Origin: UBA6107 sp034430175
GTDB lineage: Bacteria > Chloroflexota > Anaerolineae > Anaerolineales > Anaerolineaceae
DNA length: 64,000 nucleotides
Direction: 5' to 3'
Assembly: GCA_034430175.1 (NCBI GenBank)
Contig: DAOUFI010000023.1
Coordinates: 62,001 to 126,000 of the forward strand
Shown: in pieces, positions 48,067-56,454 of the stretch
Layout: every line of letters begins with the position of its first letter
Numbering within the stretch: the first letter of the stretch is position 1
Notes under the pieces: model-generated
The model's database searches: none
What the model saw: the letters and a program-made list of their open reading frames with translations, nothing else
Told to the model about the DNA's origin: nothing
Translations under genes and position numbers: made by a program

Positions 48067-49299
48067 TTAAGGACGTTTGCCTACCATTGAGAATTTCGCG
48101 GGTAATGGAATTGGCAGCCCATTGCACATGAGGTTCCAGTACATCCATTTGAATCCCAACTTGCCCATGTGATTGAGCCAGCTCTCGCCGAGCAGCTTCA
48201 TCGGGCCAATGCCGGGCAGCGGATACGCTCCGGGGAGGGGTTCAGTGTCAAAGCTGAAGTCAATAAGCAGGGCTTTGTTGAACCCGGATTCAATGAAGCA
48301 GGAAACATGGCCATCATAATCAGGTTGCAATTCTTCACCACGGAGCGAGCGCAGGATGTTCTCAAACAGCACATCCGACTCGAAGTGCACGGTCGCGCCG
48401 GCTTTCGATGCGGGCACGTTGGCTGCATCGCCGATCACCCAGATGTTTGGCCATTTGACGGATTGCAGCGTGTTCTTGTTGGTGGGGACAAAATTCAGGT
48501 CGTCGCCCAAACCCGAGCGACCGATCACATCAGCGCCCATGTTGGTTGGGATGGTTACCAGCAGGTCGTAGTCAATCGCACGCCCGTCCCAAGAACTGAT
48601 GGTATTCTTGCCTGAATCCACCGCGCTTACGGCAAAATCAGGTTCAACATGGATCCCTTTGCGCCCAAGAAAATCACCCAACACCGAGGCCGCCTTGGGT
48701 TTGGTGAAAGCGCCCGGCAGCGGAGTGGTGTAGATCAGGTCTACCTTGTCGCGTATGCCACGCTGTTGGAAGTAATAATCGGCCAGGAAGGCAAATTCGA
48801 GCGGGGCCACCGGGCATTTGATGGGCATCTCGGCAATATTGATGACCAGTTTACCGCCCTGGAATTTATCGAGAAAATTGTGCAGCGCTACCGCGCCTTC
48901 GAAGGTGTAGAAGTCAAAGATATTCTTATGCCAACCGCCTTCTTTGAGACCTTCGATCTCCTCGGGGTGGATGTCTGTGCCGGTGGCGATCAACAACTGA
49001 TCATACTGGATGACACGTTTACCGGCACTCAAAGTGACCTTGTTGGCAACCGGTTCGATGGATTCAATCTCAGAAATGATGAACTCTACTCCAGAAGGTA
49101 CATATTTGCGTTTCGGTTTGACGACAACTTCGGGTTTGTAATAACCAAAAGGAATGAACAGAAAACCGGGTTGGTAATAATGCTGCTCGTCTTTATCGAC
49201 GAGAATGATCTTCCACTCTTCGGGACTCAGCTTCCTGGCCAGTTTGTTGGCCATCATGGTGCCGCCTGTTCCGGCGCCGAGGATCAAAAATGTTTTCAT
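48067..49299 (-). CDS. Sulfide:quinone oxidoreductase-like flavoprotein
   Basis: The 410-residue protein has the FAD fold ILGAGTGGTMMANKL, the second fold around KLVINIAEMP and the closing VIGDAANVPASKAGA. Two cysteines stand where SQR has its redox pair: Cys162 in IKCPVAPLEFAFLAD and Cys334 in HVSCFIESG. The C-terminal amphipathic part could attach it to the membrane surface and reach quinone. It would oxidise sulfide to bound persulfide or polysulfide and hand sulfur to the TusE-like carrier encoded next. It follows the ArsR gene by 18 bp. Confidence 0.88.
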   Translation of the reverse strand: MKTFLILGAGTGGTMMANKLARKLSPEEWKIILVDKDEQHYYQPGFLFIPFGYYKPEVVVKPKRKYVPSGVEFIISEIESIEPVANKVTLSAGKRVIQYDQLLIATGTDIHPEEIEGLKEGGWHKNIFDFYTFEGAVALHNFLDKFQGGKLVINIAEMPIKCPVAPLEFAFLADYYFQQRGIRDKVDLIYTTPLPGAFTKPKAASVLGDFLGRKGIHVEPDFAVSAVDSGKNTISSWDGRAIDYDLLVTIPTNMGADVIGRSGLGDDLNFVPTNKNTLQSVKWPNIWVIGDAANVPASKAGATVHFESDVLFENILRSLRGEELQPDYDGHVSCFIESGFNKALLIDFSFDTEPLPGAYPLPGIGPMKLLGESWLNHMGKLGFKWMYWNLMCNGLPIPLPAKFSMVGKRP

Positions 49300-49317
49300 T
49301 CCAAGGTCCTCCTACGG

Positions 49318-49668
49318 TTATTTGGATATGTTTTCACCAACCGTTCTCGCGAGAACGGCCTGTTCATTGAGCATGTCTGCCAGTGATGCGCGCAGCAGAT
49401 CGAGTGCCTGGACGATGCGCTTGTCGGTTAACTGGTAATGGATGGTTTGCCCGTCGCGTTCGGAACGAACGATGCCGCGTTCGCGCAGGATCTTGAGGTG
49501 GCGGGAGACGGTGGGTTGGGGCAGGTCGAGCATCGAAGCGATATCGGTCACGTTGCGCGACCCATCCGCCAGGCTGTAAATGATCATGATGCGGTTGGGA
49601 TCGGCCAGTCCGCTGCACACATTTGCGTGCAGGCGAACCACTTCTTCGCGCAATGAATTATCGGTCAT
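49318..49668 (-). CDS. ArsR-family transcriptional regulator
   Basis: The 116-residue winged-helix repressor has NVTDIASMLDLPQPTVSRHLKILRERGIV as its DNA-recognition core (motif split: DLPQPTVSRHLKIL) and a wing ending GQTIHYQLTD. The only cysteine is in ANVCSGLADPNR at the N-terminal helix. There is no CxC metal site, and the two-Cys persulfide switch of SqrR/BigR is incomplete, though intersubunit chemistry is possible. A clean ArsR-like dyad precedes it, so it likely represses its own sulfide operon until sulfide or persulfide is present. Confidence 0.9.
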   Translation of the reverse strand: MTDNSLREEVVRLHANVCSGLADPNRIMIIYSLADGSRNVTDIASMLDLPQPTVSRHLKILRERGIVRSERDGQTIHYQLTDKRIVQALDLLRASLADMLNEQAVLARTVGENISK

Positions 49669-49701
49669 ACTTTCACTCCGGGCTGCTGTGTGTTAAGTAT
49701 T

Positions 49702-49729
49702 ATATTCATATATATGCTTATATGAATAT
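49702..49729 (-). promoter_or_regulatory. ArsR/SmtB-type operator
   Basis: ATATTCATATA and TATATGAATAT form a perfect 11-bp dyad separated by 6 bp, 33 bp before the ArsR start codon. The sequence is of the AT-rich TTCATAT type often bound by ArsR-family repressors. Confidence 0.8.
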
Positions 49730-49799
49730 ATACAGTATATAACATTTGATTTGAAATGAGAATAGGGAAAATTCACAAGGTCATGTTCTTGTGCTGCCG

Positions 49800-50156
49800 T
49801 CAGCCGCCAAAGCTGGTAATTTCCCGCTGGCCAACAGAAATATATGGTTCTCCCAGATTACCAAAAACTGAAGAACCATCATCAAGTTCGATCTTTCCGA
49901 TGCATAACCCTGGCGGTTCCTTGGCTAAATGTTCGATTAAGCCTTCCGGCGAAACAAGCCATAGTTCCACCAGGATTGCTGCACCTTTATTAGGGTCGTG
50001 CAACATGGCTGGGTATTTATCATTGATGGACCACATGTGATAAACGGGAGCAGTGGTGGTTTCACGGACGAACTCAGCGTCGATAGCCAGCAAGCTCCCG
50101 TTAATTTGCATCCCACGTATCAGGGTGCTATTCACTGCCAGAGGGAGTCTCTTCAT
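49800..50156 (-). CDS. Stand-alone allophanate hydrolase C-terminal-like domain (GGCT-type fold)
   Basis: The 118-residue protein matches the C-terminal domain of AtzF-type allophanate hydrolases, which has a gamma-glutamylcyclotransferase-like fold. Matching segments are LAVNSTLIRGMQIN, AEFVRETTTAPVYHMWSIND, GAAILVELWLV and GLCIGKIELDDGSSVFG. The amidase half is absent here. Free-standing versions are known but their activity is not. The start is uncertain: ATG 50156 or TTG 50174, neither with a good ribosome site. It lies between the ArsR operon promoter and the tRNA unit. Confidence 0.75.
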   Translation of the reverse strand: MKRLPLAVNSTLIRGMQINGSLLAIDAEFVRETTTAPVYHMWSINDKYPAMLHDPNKGAAILVELWLVSPEGLIEHLAKEPPGLCIGKIELDDGSSVFGNLGEPYISVGQREITSFGG

Positions 50157-50254
50157 CTGATTATTGTTAATCAATCCCTAACAGTAAATCAGTTTTGTTA
50201 TAAAGAAGAGCATTTCCTTTGAAAGATTAGAGATCTCGATGAGGGAGCTGTTCC

Positions 50255-50283
50255 TTGCTTATCAATTTGTTACATGATAAAAT
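50255..50283 (+). promoter_or_regulatory. Promoter of tRNA-Val unit
   Basis: TTGCTT (50255-50260), a 17-bp spacer and TAAAAT (50278-50283) lead to a start near 50290. The resulting precursor would include the broken tRNA copy at 50299 and the intact tRNA. Confidence 0.6.
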
Positions 50284-50298
50284 TCAAGTGTTAATTTT

Positions 50299-50344
50299 GG
50301 GCGCGTAGCTTACTGATCCCCTTGGGGACAGTTGATTAGCGCGC
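50299..50344 (+). pseudogene. Broken 5' copy of tRNA-Val with insertion in the D arm
   Basis: It starts with GGGCGCGTAGCT, identical to the first 12 nt of the tRNA 69 bp downstream. After a 19-nt insertion containing the hairpin CCCCTTGGGG it continues AGTTGATTAGCGCGC, like the tRNA's AGTTGGTTAGAGCGC. Anticodon and T arms are missing, so it cannot be a tRNA. Confidence 0.7.
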
Positions 50345-50367
50345 AGAATTTGCAAGGTCAGTTTCAA

Positions 50368-50442
<75 letters not shown>

Positions 50443-50443
50443 C

Positions 50444-50474
50444 AAAAAAGACACCAGAGATGGTGTCTTTTTTT
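50444..50474 (+). terminator. Terminator of tRNA unit
   Basis: GACACCA and TGGTGTC form a 7-bp stem (extended by A-T pairs) around GAGA, followed by seven T. Confidence 0.92.
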
Positions 50475-50534
50475 AATGAGTTTCTCGGGAAAAATTCTAA
50501 TTAACAACTCTTCAGTACACAGTATTGATGCATA

Positions 50535-52397
50535 CTATTGTGGCTTTTTCCTTGCCGCTTGACGGATCAGGTCGATCCACGAGATCAGGTAAATGAATAA
50601 CCCAATAAACCCAAAAGTCGATCCCACTTTATCGGGGATGATGTCGTAATGAAGGTTGTTGTTATCGATGTCAAGCGGATAGAGACAAAACCCGCCAACC
50701 ATGGCGATGAAACCCGCAAGATATAAACCGCCGCTCAATTTTTTTCCATCTTTCGCGATCTGGCCCATACCAATCAAATTGAATACAAATGCCTCCAATT
50801 CGGGTTTGACGTTCGTTACTTCCAGGATGAGATCGATCCAGGAAATAATCCAGATGAACAAGCCAATGAAGCCAATCGAGGATCCAAGGCCATCCGTGAT
50901 GATGTCACGACCCTGCAGTTTCATGTCCATATCCAGAGGATAGAACCAGAAGCCGATGATCATCGCAATGAAGCCGGTCAAATAAAGACCACCGCGTTGA
51001 GCCTTACCGTCCAGAGCGATCTGTCCCATACCCAGGATATTGATCATGAAAGCTAGTACTTTCGAGCGCTTGCCGGTGATTTCGAGGATCAGATCGATCC
51101 ATGAGGCCAGATAGATGATCAGCCCGGCGAATCCAAATGAAGAGGCGACCACATCCGGGATAATGTCGTAGCCCAGATAGTTGTTGTCAAAGTCGATCGG
51201 GTAAAGGGCAAAACCAGCGAACATTACCAAAGTACCAAGCAGGTAAAACCATCTACGCAGTTTTGCTGTATCCGTTAAGAAATGACCCAAACCAAAAATG
51301 TTCAACAGGAATGCCGGCAGCAGATTTTTGCGCTCTGCTGGAAGTGAGGCATTGGGATCCAGTTGAGGGATGGGGGGCCAATATGCATTGCCTGAGGGTT
51401 GAAATGGCACAGGAGTTCCCATCTCCTGATACGTAGCAGTATCGGAAGGAATCGGAGGCATGGGAGGTTGAGGTTCCATCCGGGTCGAGAACGGTTCAGG
51501 CGGCATGACAGTTGTTGGAATTGGAGGGATGAACGCGGTTGTTGCCGGTTCATTTTTCTGCGCTGCACCCATTTGCGATTCAAGCGCGGCGCAAAACTCC
51601 GCCATGGTGGTGTAGCGATCTTCTTTTTTCTTTGCCAAAGCTTTGTAAAGGATCTTTTCCACCGATTCAGGCAGGTCTTTCACAAAGTTACCTGGTTTGG
51701 GTAACGGATCATTGTGCTGTTTAAAGATCACCGCCATGGGCGTATCGGCTGTAAATGGCTTCTTCCCGGTGATTAATTCGTAGAGAATGATACCCAGGCT
51801 ATATATATCTGCCCTTCCATCGATTTTAGGTTCCCCCATGCATTGTTCGGGGGACATGTATTCGGGGGTACCGATGCCCACACCGAACCCGGTCAACGTG
51901 GTGCCGTCATCGCCTTCAAGTAATTTGGCAATGCCAAAATCAGATAGCATGGGTTGGCCTTGCATGTTCAGGAGGATGTTGGCGGGTTTAACGTCGCGGT
52001 GAACCACACCCAGACCGTGGGCATAGCTGAGGGCTTGAGCAACAGGGAAAAGTATGCGGAAAGCTTCCTGCCAGGAGATAGGCTTCCCCATCATCTGCTT
52101 CATTGTGCCTCCGGGGATGTATTCCATCACCAGGTAGGGCGCCCCTTCATATTCTCCATAATCGAAAACTTTAATGATATTGGCATTTGAAAGTTTTGCC
52201 AGGGTTTTGCCTTCTCTGGTAAAACGTTTTTGTACATGCTCCAGCGCCATTGGGCTGAAAATATCATTTCTAATGATCTTGATGGCGACATCGCGTTCAA
52301 GACGGGTGTCGTATGCTTTATAAACGGTCGCCATACCACCCTGACCCAATTGCTCGACGACGTGGTATCTCTCAATATCCTTGCCAACGATATCCAT
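50535..52397 (-). CDS. Membrane Ser/Thr protein kinase with threefold-repeated C-terminal module
   Basis: The 620-residue protein has a Hanks-type kinase domain (about 10-270): glycine loop LGQGGMATVYKAYD, Lys in VAIKII, catalytic HRDVKPAN, DFGIAK and the APE-equivalent TPEYMSPEQ. All catalytic residues are present. A Pro-rich linker (about 290-350) leads to three tandem copies of an 87-residue membrane module. Unlike PASTA or WD40 kinases, the sensor part is almost wholly in the membrane. ATG 52397 has GGGGA before it. It is a single gene next to a TolB-like lipoprotein but separated from it by a hairpin. Targets are unknown. Confidence 0.92.
   Translation of the reverse strand: MDIVGKDIERYHVVEQLGQGGMATVYKAYDTRLERDVAIKIIRNDIFSPMALEHVQKRFTREGKTLAKLSNANIIKVFDYGEYEGAPYLVMEYIPGGTMKQMMGKPISWQEAFRILFPVAQALSYAHGLGVVHRDVKPANILLNMQGQPMLSDFGIAKLLEGDDGTTLTGFGVGIGTPEYMSPEQCMGEPKIDGRADIYSLGIILYELITGKKPFTADTPMAVIFKQHNDPLPKPGNFVKDLPESVEKILYKALAKKKEDRYTTMAEFCAALESQMGAAQKNEPATTAFIPPIPTTVMPPEPFSTRMEPQPPMPPIPSDTATYQEMGTPVPFQPSGNAYWPPIPQLDPNASLPAERKNLLPAFLLNIFGLGHFLTDTAKLRRWFYLLGTLVMFAGFALYPIDFDNNYLGYDIIPDVVASSFGFAGLIIYLASWIDLILEITGKRSKVLAFMINILGMGQIALDGKAQRGGLYLTGFIAMIIGFWFYPLDMDMKLQGRDIITDGLGSSIGFIGLFIWIISWIDLILEVTNVKPELEAFVFNLIGMGQIAKDGKKLSGGLYLAGFIAMVGGFCLYPLDIDNNNLHYDIIPDKVGSTFGFIGLFIYLISWIDLIRQAARKKPQ
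50538..51326 (-). repeat. Three tandem copies of an 87-residue transmembrane module in the kinase
   Basis: Copies occupy about residues 358-445, 446-532 and 533-620 of the kinase. Shared pattern: a short amphipathic start with N-x-x-G-(L/M)-G, GG-LYL-GFIAM helix, Y-P-(I/L)-D-x-D acidic loop, D-I-I-x-D, then a GFxGLxIY helix and SWIDLI. Copies 2 and 3 are most alike; copy 1 is more diverged, consistent with stepwise duplication. Confidence 0.85.
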
Positions 52398-52450
52398 GAA
52401 ACATCCCCAAAAAAGAATTTGCATAATTATATAAGTATTGGCAAAATACA

Positions 52451-52482
52451 ACAAATGGCTCTGTTACCACAGAGCCATTTGT
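52451..52482 (-). terminator. Hairpin between TolB-like gene and kinase
   Basis: ACAAATGGCTCTG and CAGAGCCATTTGT form a perfect 13-bp stem with a 6-nt loop, 21 bp after the TolB-like stop. On the minus strand only a weak T-rich stretch follows. Confidence 0.7.
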
Positions 52483-52502
52483 CAGAATGAATTGATTTTT
52501 TT

Positions 52503-53489
52503 CTACGGTTTTAAAAATGGAATTTCATCATCCGCCGGATTGTTGGTGATGTTGACCGGAATGCTGCCGTCAGCATACATGATGTAAATTTCCCAATTGC
52601 CGTCTCGGTTTGTCTGGAAGAGAATCTGCCTTCCATCCGGAGACCAGGTGGGGTTGGAATTATCGCCCAGACCATTGGTGAGGTTTACTTTAGCCAGTGT
52701 GTTGACATCGATCACCCAGATGTCGGTATTTGTTCCGTTGGCCATACTGTAGGCGATCTTTGTGCCATCAGGAGACCAGGCCGGTGCGTAATCTCTACCA
52801 CCGTCGTTGGTCAAGCGGCTCAATTCGCTGCCGCCATCCTTCATGATGTACAGACTGTCGTTTCCTGTGTCACCGCGGTCAGACACGAAGGCGATAAGTG
52901 AGCCGATTGGTGACCATACAGGGTCGGAATCGCTGCCGGGATCGTTGGTCAATTGCTTTTTCCAACTCCCATCGGCACTCATGGCGTAAATGTCATTATT
53001 CTCATTAAGATAAGCCGAATAAACGATCTGGCTGCCATCAGCGGACCATGATCCGCAGGCGTAACTGTGATCGGGGTCATTAGTCAGGTCAGTGAGCCCG
53101 GTTCCATCAGCATTCATTATGCCAACATAAGTCTCTGTGTTTCCCCAACCGGTGAACAGGATCTTGTTCCCGTCTGGCGACCAGCCGCAGGGTTCGAAAC
53201 CGGTTTCTCCACTGGTGAGGCGGAGGATGTTGGTTCCATCCAGGGACATAACATAGAGATCGTTATAATCCCCGCCGCGGTTTGAGCGGAACAACAGCTT
53301 CAATGGGCTGGGGGTGGTGACTACTGCGGTAGTTGCAGCTTCTGTTGGAGCAACCGTTGTCACGGCAACTGCCTCTGTCGAGGGTGGGATCGTCGCCAAA
53401 GATGTTGGCGATGGAGTTTTGTTGACACAGGCCGTGACAACCAGCAAGGCTGCAAGGATGATCAGCAAACTATAACGATGTTTGCTCAT
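52503..53489 (-). CDS. TolB-like beta-propeller lipoprotein
   Basis: The 328-residue protein has a lipoprotein signal (hydrophobic LLIILAALLVVTAC, lipobox VTAC at about residues 17-20), a Thr/Ala-rich spacer and six PD40 repeats. The repeats have the pattern WSPDG-(T/N/R)-(K/Q)-I and NADGT or MSADG turns, giving a TolB/WD40-like propeller on the outer surface. In Chloroflexota such proteins are common and of unknown role; binding to proteins or glycans is likely. It follows the SH3b lipoprotein gene by 23 bp and has AAGGAGAG before ATG 53489. Confidence 0.88.
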   Translation of the reverse strand: MSKHRYSLLIILAALLVVTACVNKTPSPTSLATIPPSTEAVAVTTVAPTEAATTAVVTTPSPLKLLFRSNRGGDYNDLYVMSLDGTNILRLTSGETGFEPCGWSPDGNKILFTGWGNTETYVGIMNADGTGLTDLTNDPDHSYACGSWSADGSQIVYSAYLNENNDIYAMSADGSWKKQLTNDPGSDSDPVWSPIGSLIAFVSDRGDTGNDSLYIMKDGGSELSRLTNDGGRDYAPAWSPDGTKIAYSMANGTNTDIWVIDVNTLAKVNLTNGLGDNSNPTWSPDGRQILFQTNRDGNWEIYIMYADGSIPVNITNNPADDEIPFLKP

Positions 53490-53512
53490 TTGCTCTCCTT
53501 TGCTCCATTTCA

Positions 53513-54403
53513 CTATGGTTTTGCTGTGATCGTTGCCGACGCCGATTCACCAGCCTGACCATCTTTGGAATACACGGTAACAGTGATTGTCAAAGATTCG
53601 CCGTCGAGGTCATATGGGAACGGTACACCAAAATTCGACACCATTCCGGGTTCGCCTGTTGTCAGATCACTTTGTTGTTGATCGACTGCGCAGCCATCGT
53701 AGCTGGTGAAAAGATCTGAGGTTTCTATCATTTTATCGCCCGTGTCATTATCCACCACTTTGATCCTGATGGATTTCCAGGTGAGATAGCCGGTATTTGT
53801 TACCAATACACGAACGTAATAGTTGCCGCCGCAATTGCTGATGCCATTGAAGCTGAGAGAGATACCGGCAGCGCTTGTAGGTGTAATGGTGGGGGTGTTG
53901 GTTGGGTAGGGGGTGATTTTCGCCACCGAATTCACATCGCCATTCACCACTGTAACCAGGCTGAGCGGCACCCAGCAATAGTGAGCACTGTTATCTATGT
54001 ACTTAACATAAAGATACTGCCCATCGGTACTTTGCCCAACCACCTGGGCCTGGTCACCGGCGTTAAACGTTTTTATCAGGTAATACGAGGTTCCAGGGCC
54101 GAAACGGCAATTGGTATTCGCGGAGAAGGATACCCAAATGCCATTGAGGGTGGGGGTCATTGTTGGTGGCATGACCGTGGCTGTTTCTGTGGGAAGGGCG
54201 GCTTCAACAGCGGCAGTTGTCGATTGCTCGACAACCTGGTTGGATACAGCCGTCAACGTACCGGCAAGTTGGGTTAATTGAACATTCTGTGCCACGAGGG
54301 TGTTGAATGTATCCGTATCCACCGTGGGGACTGTGGTGGTACAGGCCGAGACGGCAAGTACGAAAAAGCCGAGGACAACCCAGATAATTTTTTTGTTGAT
54401 CAT
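53513..54403 (-). CDS. Lipoprotein with SH3b-like domain and Ig-like C-terminal domain
   Basis: The 296-residue protein has a lipobox (LAVSAC, about residues 16-21), then a low-complexity coil. An SH3b-like segment follows (about 88-150: NCRFGPGTSYYLIKTF, AQVVGQSTDGQYLYVKY, CWVPLSLVTV), then a Pro/Thr linker (TPYPTNTPTITPTSA). The beta-rich C-terminal domain (about 180-296) contains YVRVLVTNTGYLTWKSIRI. It is probably a surface protein that binds cell-wall or polymer material. It is the first gene of the two-gene lipoprotein unit. No catalytic motif is seen. Confidence 0.82.
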   Translation of the reverse strand: MINKKIIWVVLGFFVLAVSACTTTVPTVDTDTFNTLVAQNVQLTQLAGTLTAVSNQVVEQSTTAAVEAALPTETATVMPPTMTPTLNGIWVSFSANTNCRFGPGTSYYLIKTFNAGDQAQVVGQSTDGQYLYVKYIDNSAHYCWVPLSLVTVVNGDVNSVAKITPYPTNTPTITPTSAAGISLSFNGISNCGGNYYVRVLVTNTGYLTWKSIRIKVVDNDTGDKMIETSDLFTSYDGCAVDQQQSDLTTGEPGMVSNFGVPFPYDLDGESLTITVTVYSKDGQAGESASATITAKP

Positions 54404-54513
54404 AGAATCCTCTTTCTCTAGATGATACTTTTCTTTATCATAACTTCGTAGATGGGGTTTTGCAATAATCCAAACATGGGGATTTATCGATTTTAAGAGA
54501 ATCGGAGGGATAT

Positions 54514-54542
54514 TTAACTAACTTTCAACTTCGGCATATAAT
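54514..54542 (+). promoter_or_regulatory. Promoter of pepF
   Basis: TTAACT (54514-54519), a 17-bp spacer and TATAAT (54537-54542) lie 31 bp before the pepF start codon. Confidence 0.7.
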
Positions 54543-54573
54543 TGGTTTATCTCAATTTTTATCAGGAGCTACT

Positions 54574-56382
54574 ATGTCTGAGCAAAAACCTCCAAGGTGG
54601 GATTTGAGCAATGTTTATCCATCGCTTTCGTCGAAAAAGTTTTCAGACGATCTTGCCAGGTTAAAAAAGTTGATCAAAGAACAGGATTCTTATCTGGACA
54701 AGATCCTGCAATCCACAGATGGCACGACTCCATCAGAAGTACTGGCCAAGTTCGCCGGTGAATTGATTGAACGCAGCAACGCGATTTTGATGATCCGTTG
54801 GACAATGTTGGCTTATTTGGAATCTTTTGTCACCACCGATACCTATAACAAAGAAGCACTGGCAAAGCATTCTGAATTTGACCAGGTGGCTATTGGTGTC
54901 GATAAACTTGAGGTGAAAATCCGTACGTGGGTTGGCAAGGTGGCTGACCGGTTGAATTCCTTCGTGGAATTGGATGCAACTGCGAAAACGCACAAGTATT
55001 TTCTCGAGGAATCCGCGAAGGCCAGCCATTACTTAATGTCCGATAAAGAAGAAATGCTTGCGGCTGACCTTTCACTGAGTGGATCCACTGCATGGACCAA
55101 ATTACAGAGCACAGTTACCTCACAACATAGCGTTCCATTCGAACTGGACGGGAAAATTCAAAAATTACCCATGCCGGCGCTCATCAACCTGCATTCGCAT
55201 CCTGATGAAGAGGTAAGGCGCAAGGCATATGAAGCTGAGAATCAAGCCTGGAACACGATAAAAGAACCTTTGGCTGCCTGTATGAATGGCATCAAGGGCG
55301 AGGTAAATACGCTTAACATACGTCGTGGACGTGAAGATTGCCTTCAAAGCGCCATCGAGATCTCTCATATCGACAGGGAGACTCTTGAAGCCATGCTTTC
55401 GGCGATGAAAGATTCGTTCCCGATGTTCCGAAAATACTGGCAGTGTAAAGCCAAACGCCTGGGCAAGAAGAAATTGCCCTGGTGGGATCTGTATGCCCCG
55501 GTTGGTGAATCGAACACCGTTTACACATTCGATGAAGCCAAAGCCTTTATTCTCAAGCATTTCAACGAGTTTTCACCCCGCCTTGGTGACTTCGCCAAAC
55601 GCGCATTCGAAAACAAATGGATCGATGCTGAGCAGCGCGATGGCAAAGTCGGTGGTGCATTTTGTATGGAAGTGCCAGGTGTAGGCGAATCACGTATCCT
55701 CGCCAATTTCGATGGATCTTTGGATCAGGTCTCGACCATCGCCCATGAATTGGGACACGGTTTCCACAACGATTGCGCCATCCGCGCGGGCAAAACAGAA
55801 ATTCAAAAACTTACGCCCATGACATTGGCCGAAACGGCTTCGATCATGTGTGAGACCATCGTCAGCCAGGCCTCCCTGAAGGAAGCAAAGAGCGATTCTG
55901 AACGCCTCGCTATCTTGGAGACAAAATTGATCGGCGATTCGCAAGTGATCGTTGATATCTATTCGCGTTACCTGTTTGAAAAAGAGGTCTTTGAAAGGCG
56001 CGAAAAGGCGGAGCTCAGCTCGGATGAACTGTGCGAGATCATGGAAAACGCCCAGAAGGCGACCTATGGCGACGGGTTGGATGAGAAGTATCTGCAAAAG
56101 TGGATGTGGACCTGGAAGCCGCATTATTATTCCGCCCAGTTATCGTTTTACAACTTCCCATACGCCTTTGGTTTGCTATTTGGCACCGGGCTTTACGCCA
56201 TTTATCAACAACGCGGCAACGCATTCATCGATGACTACATCAACTTGCTGGCTACCACCGGTGAAGCGTCCGCGGCAGATCTGGCGGCACGGTTTGGCAT
56301 CGACATCCGCAAGAAGAAGTTCTGGCAGGATAGTCTCAAGATCATCGGTACTCAGGTGGAAGAGTACATCAAGATCAAGTAA
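54574..56382 (+). CDS. pepF: Oligoendopeptidase F (M3B family)
   Basis: The 602-residue metallopeptidase is of normal length for PepF. The zinc site is in TIAHELGHGFHND (HELGH, about residue 393) with the downstream Glu in TPMTLAETASIMCE. The C-terminal YYSAQLSFYNFPYAFGLLF stretch holds the conserved Tyr and substrate loop. The enzyme degrades oligopeptides of about 7-17 residues in the cytosol. AGGAG precedes the ATG, and it has its own promoter and terminator. With pepT at 6881 this gives two peptide-degrading enzymes, in line with amino-acid use. Confidence 0.95.
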   Translation: MSEQKPPRWDLSNVYPSLSSKKFSDDLARLKKLIKEQDSYLDKILQSTDGTTPSEVLAKFAGELIERSNAILMIRWTMLAYLESFVTTDTYNKEALAKHSEFDQVAIGVDKLEVKIRTWVGKVADRLNSFVELDATAKTHKYFLEESAKASHYLMSDKEEMLAADLSLSGSTAWTKLQSTVTSQHSVPFELDGKIQKLPMPALINLHSHPDEEVRRKAYEAENQAWNTIKEPLAACMNGIKGEVNTLNIRRGREDCLQSAIEISHIDRETLEAMLSAMKDSFPMFRKYWQCKAKRLGKKKLPWWDLYAPVGESNTVYTFDEAKAFILKHFNEFSPRLGDFAKRAFENKWIDAEQRDGKVGGAFCMEVPGVGESRILANFDGSLDQVSTIAHELGHGFHNDCAIRAGKTEIQKLTPMTLAETASIMCETIVSQASLKEAKSDSERLAILETKLIGDSQVIVDIYSRYLFEKEVFERREKAELSSDELCEIMENAQKATYGDGLDEKYLQKWMWTWKPHYYSAQLSFYNFPYAFGLLFGTGLYAIYQQRGNAFIDDYINLLATTGEASAADLAARFGIDIRKKKFWQDSLKIIGTQVEEYIKIK

Positions 56383-56393
56383 GTTTTTTAGAG

Positions 56394-56419
56394 GAGGAGC
56401 GGGAAACCGCTCCTCTTTT
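56394..56419 (+). terminator. Terminator of pepF
   Basis: GAGGAGCGG and CCGCTCCTC form a perfect 9-bp stem on a GAAA loop, followed by TTTT. Confidence 0.88.
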
Positions 56420-56447
56420 GCATCATCATTCCCTAAGGTTGTATAAT
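56418..56447 (+). promoter_or_regulatory. Promoter of yqeB-yqeC, suggesting a leaderless message
   Basis: TTGCAT (56418-56423), an 18-bp spacer and TATAAT (56442-56447) end only 7 nt before the yqeB ATG, so transcription should start at or next to the start codon. Confidence 0.65.
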
Positions 56448-56454
56448 CTGGAAC

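Noticed and set aside
50299..50344. A second tRNA gene
   Set aside because: Only the acceptor 5' strand and an interrupted D arm are present; no anticodon arm, T arm or matching acceptor 3' strand follows before the real tRNA.
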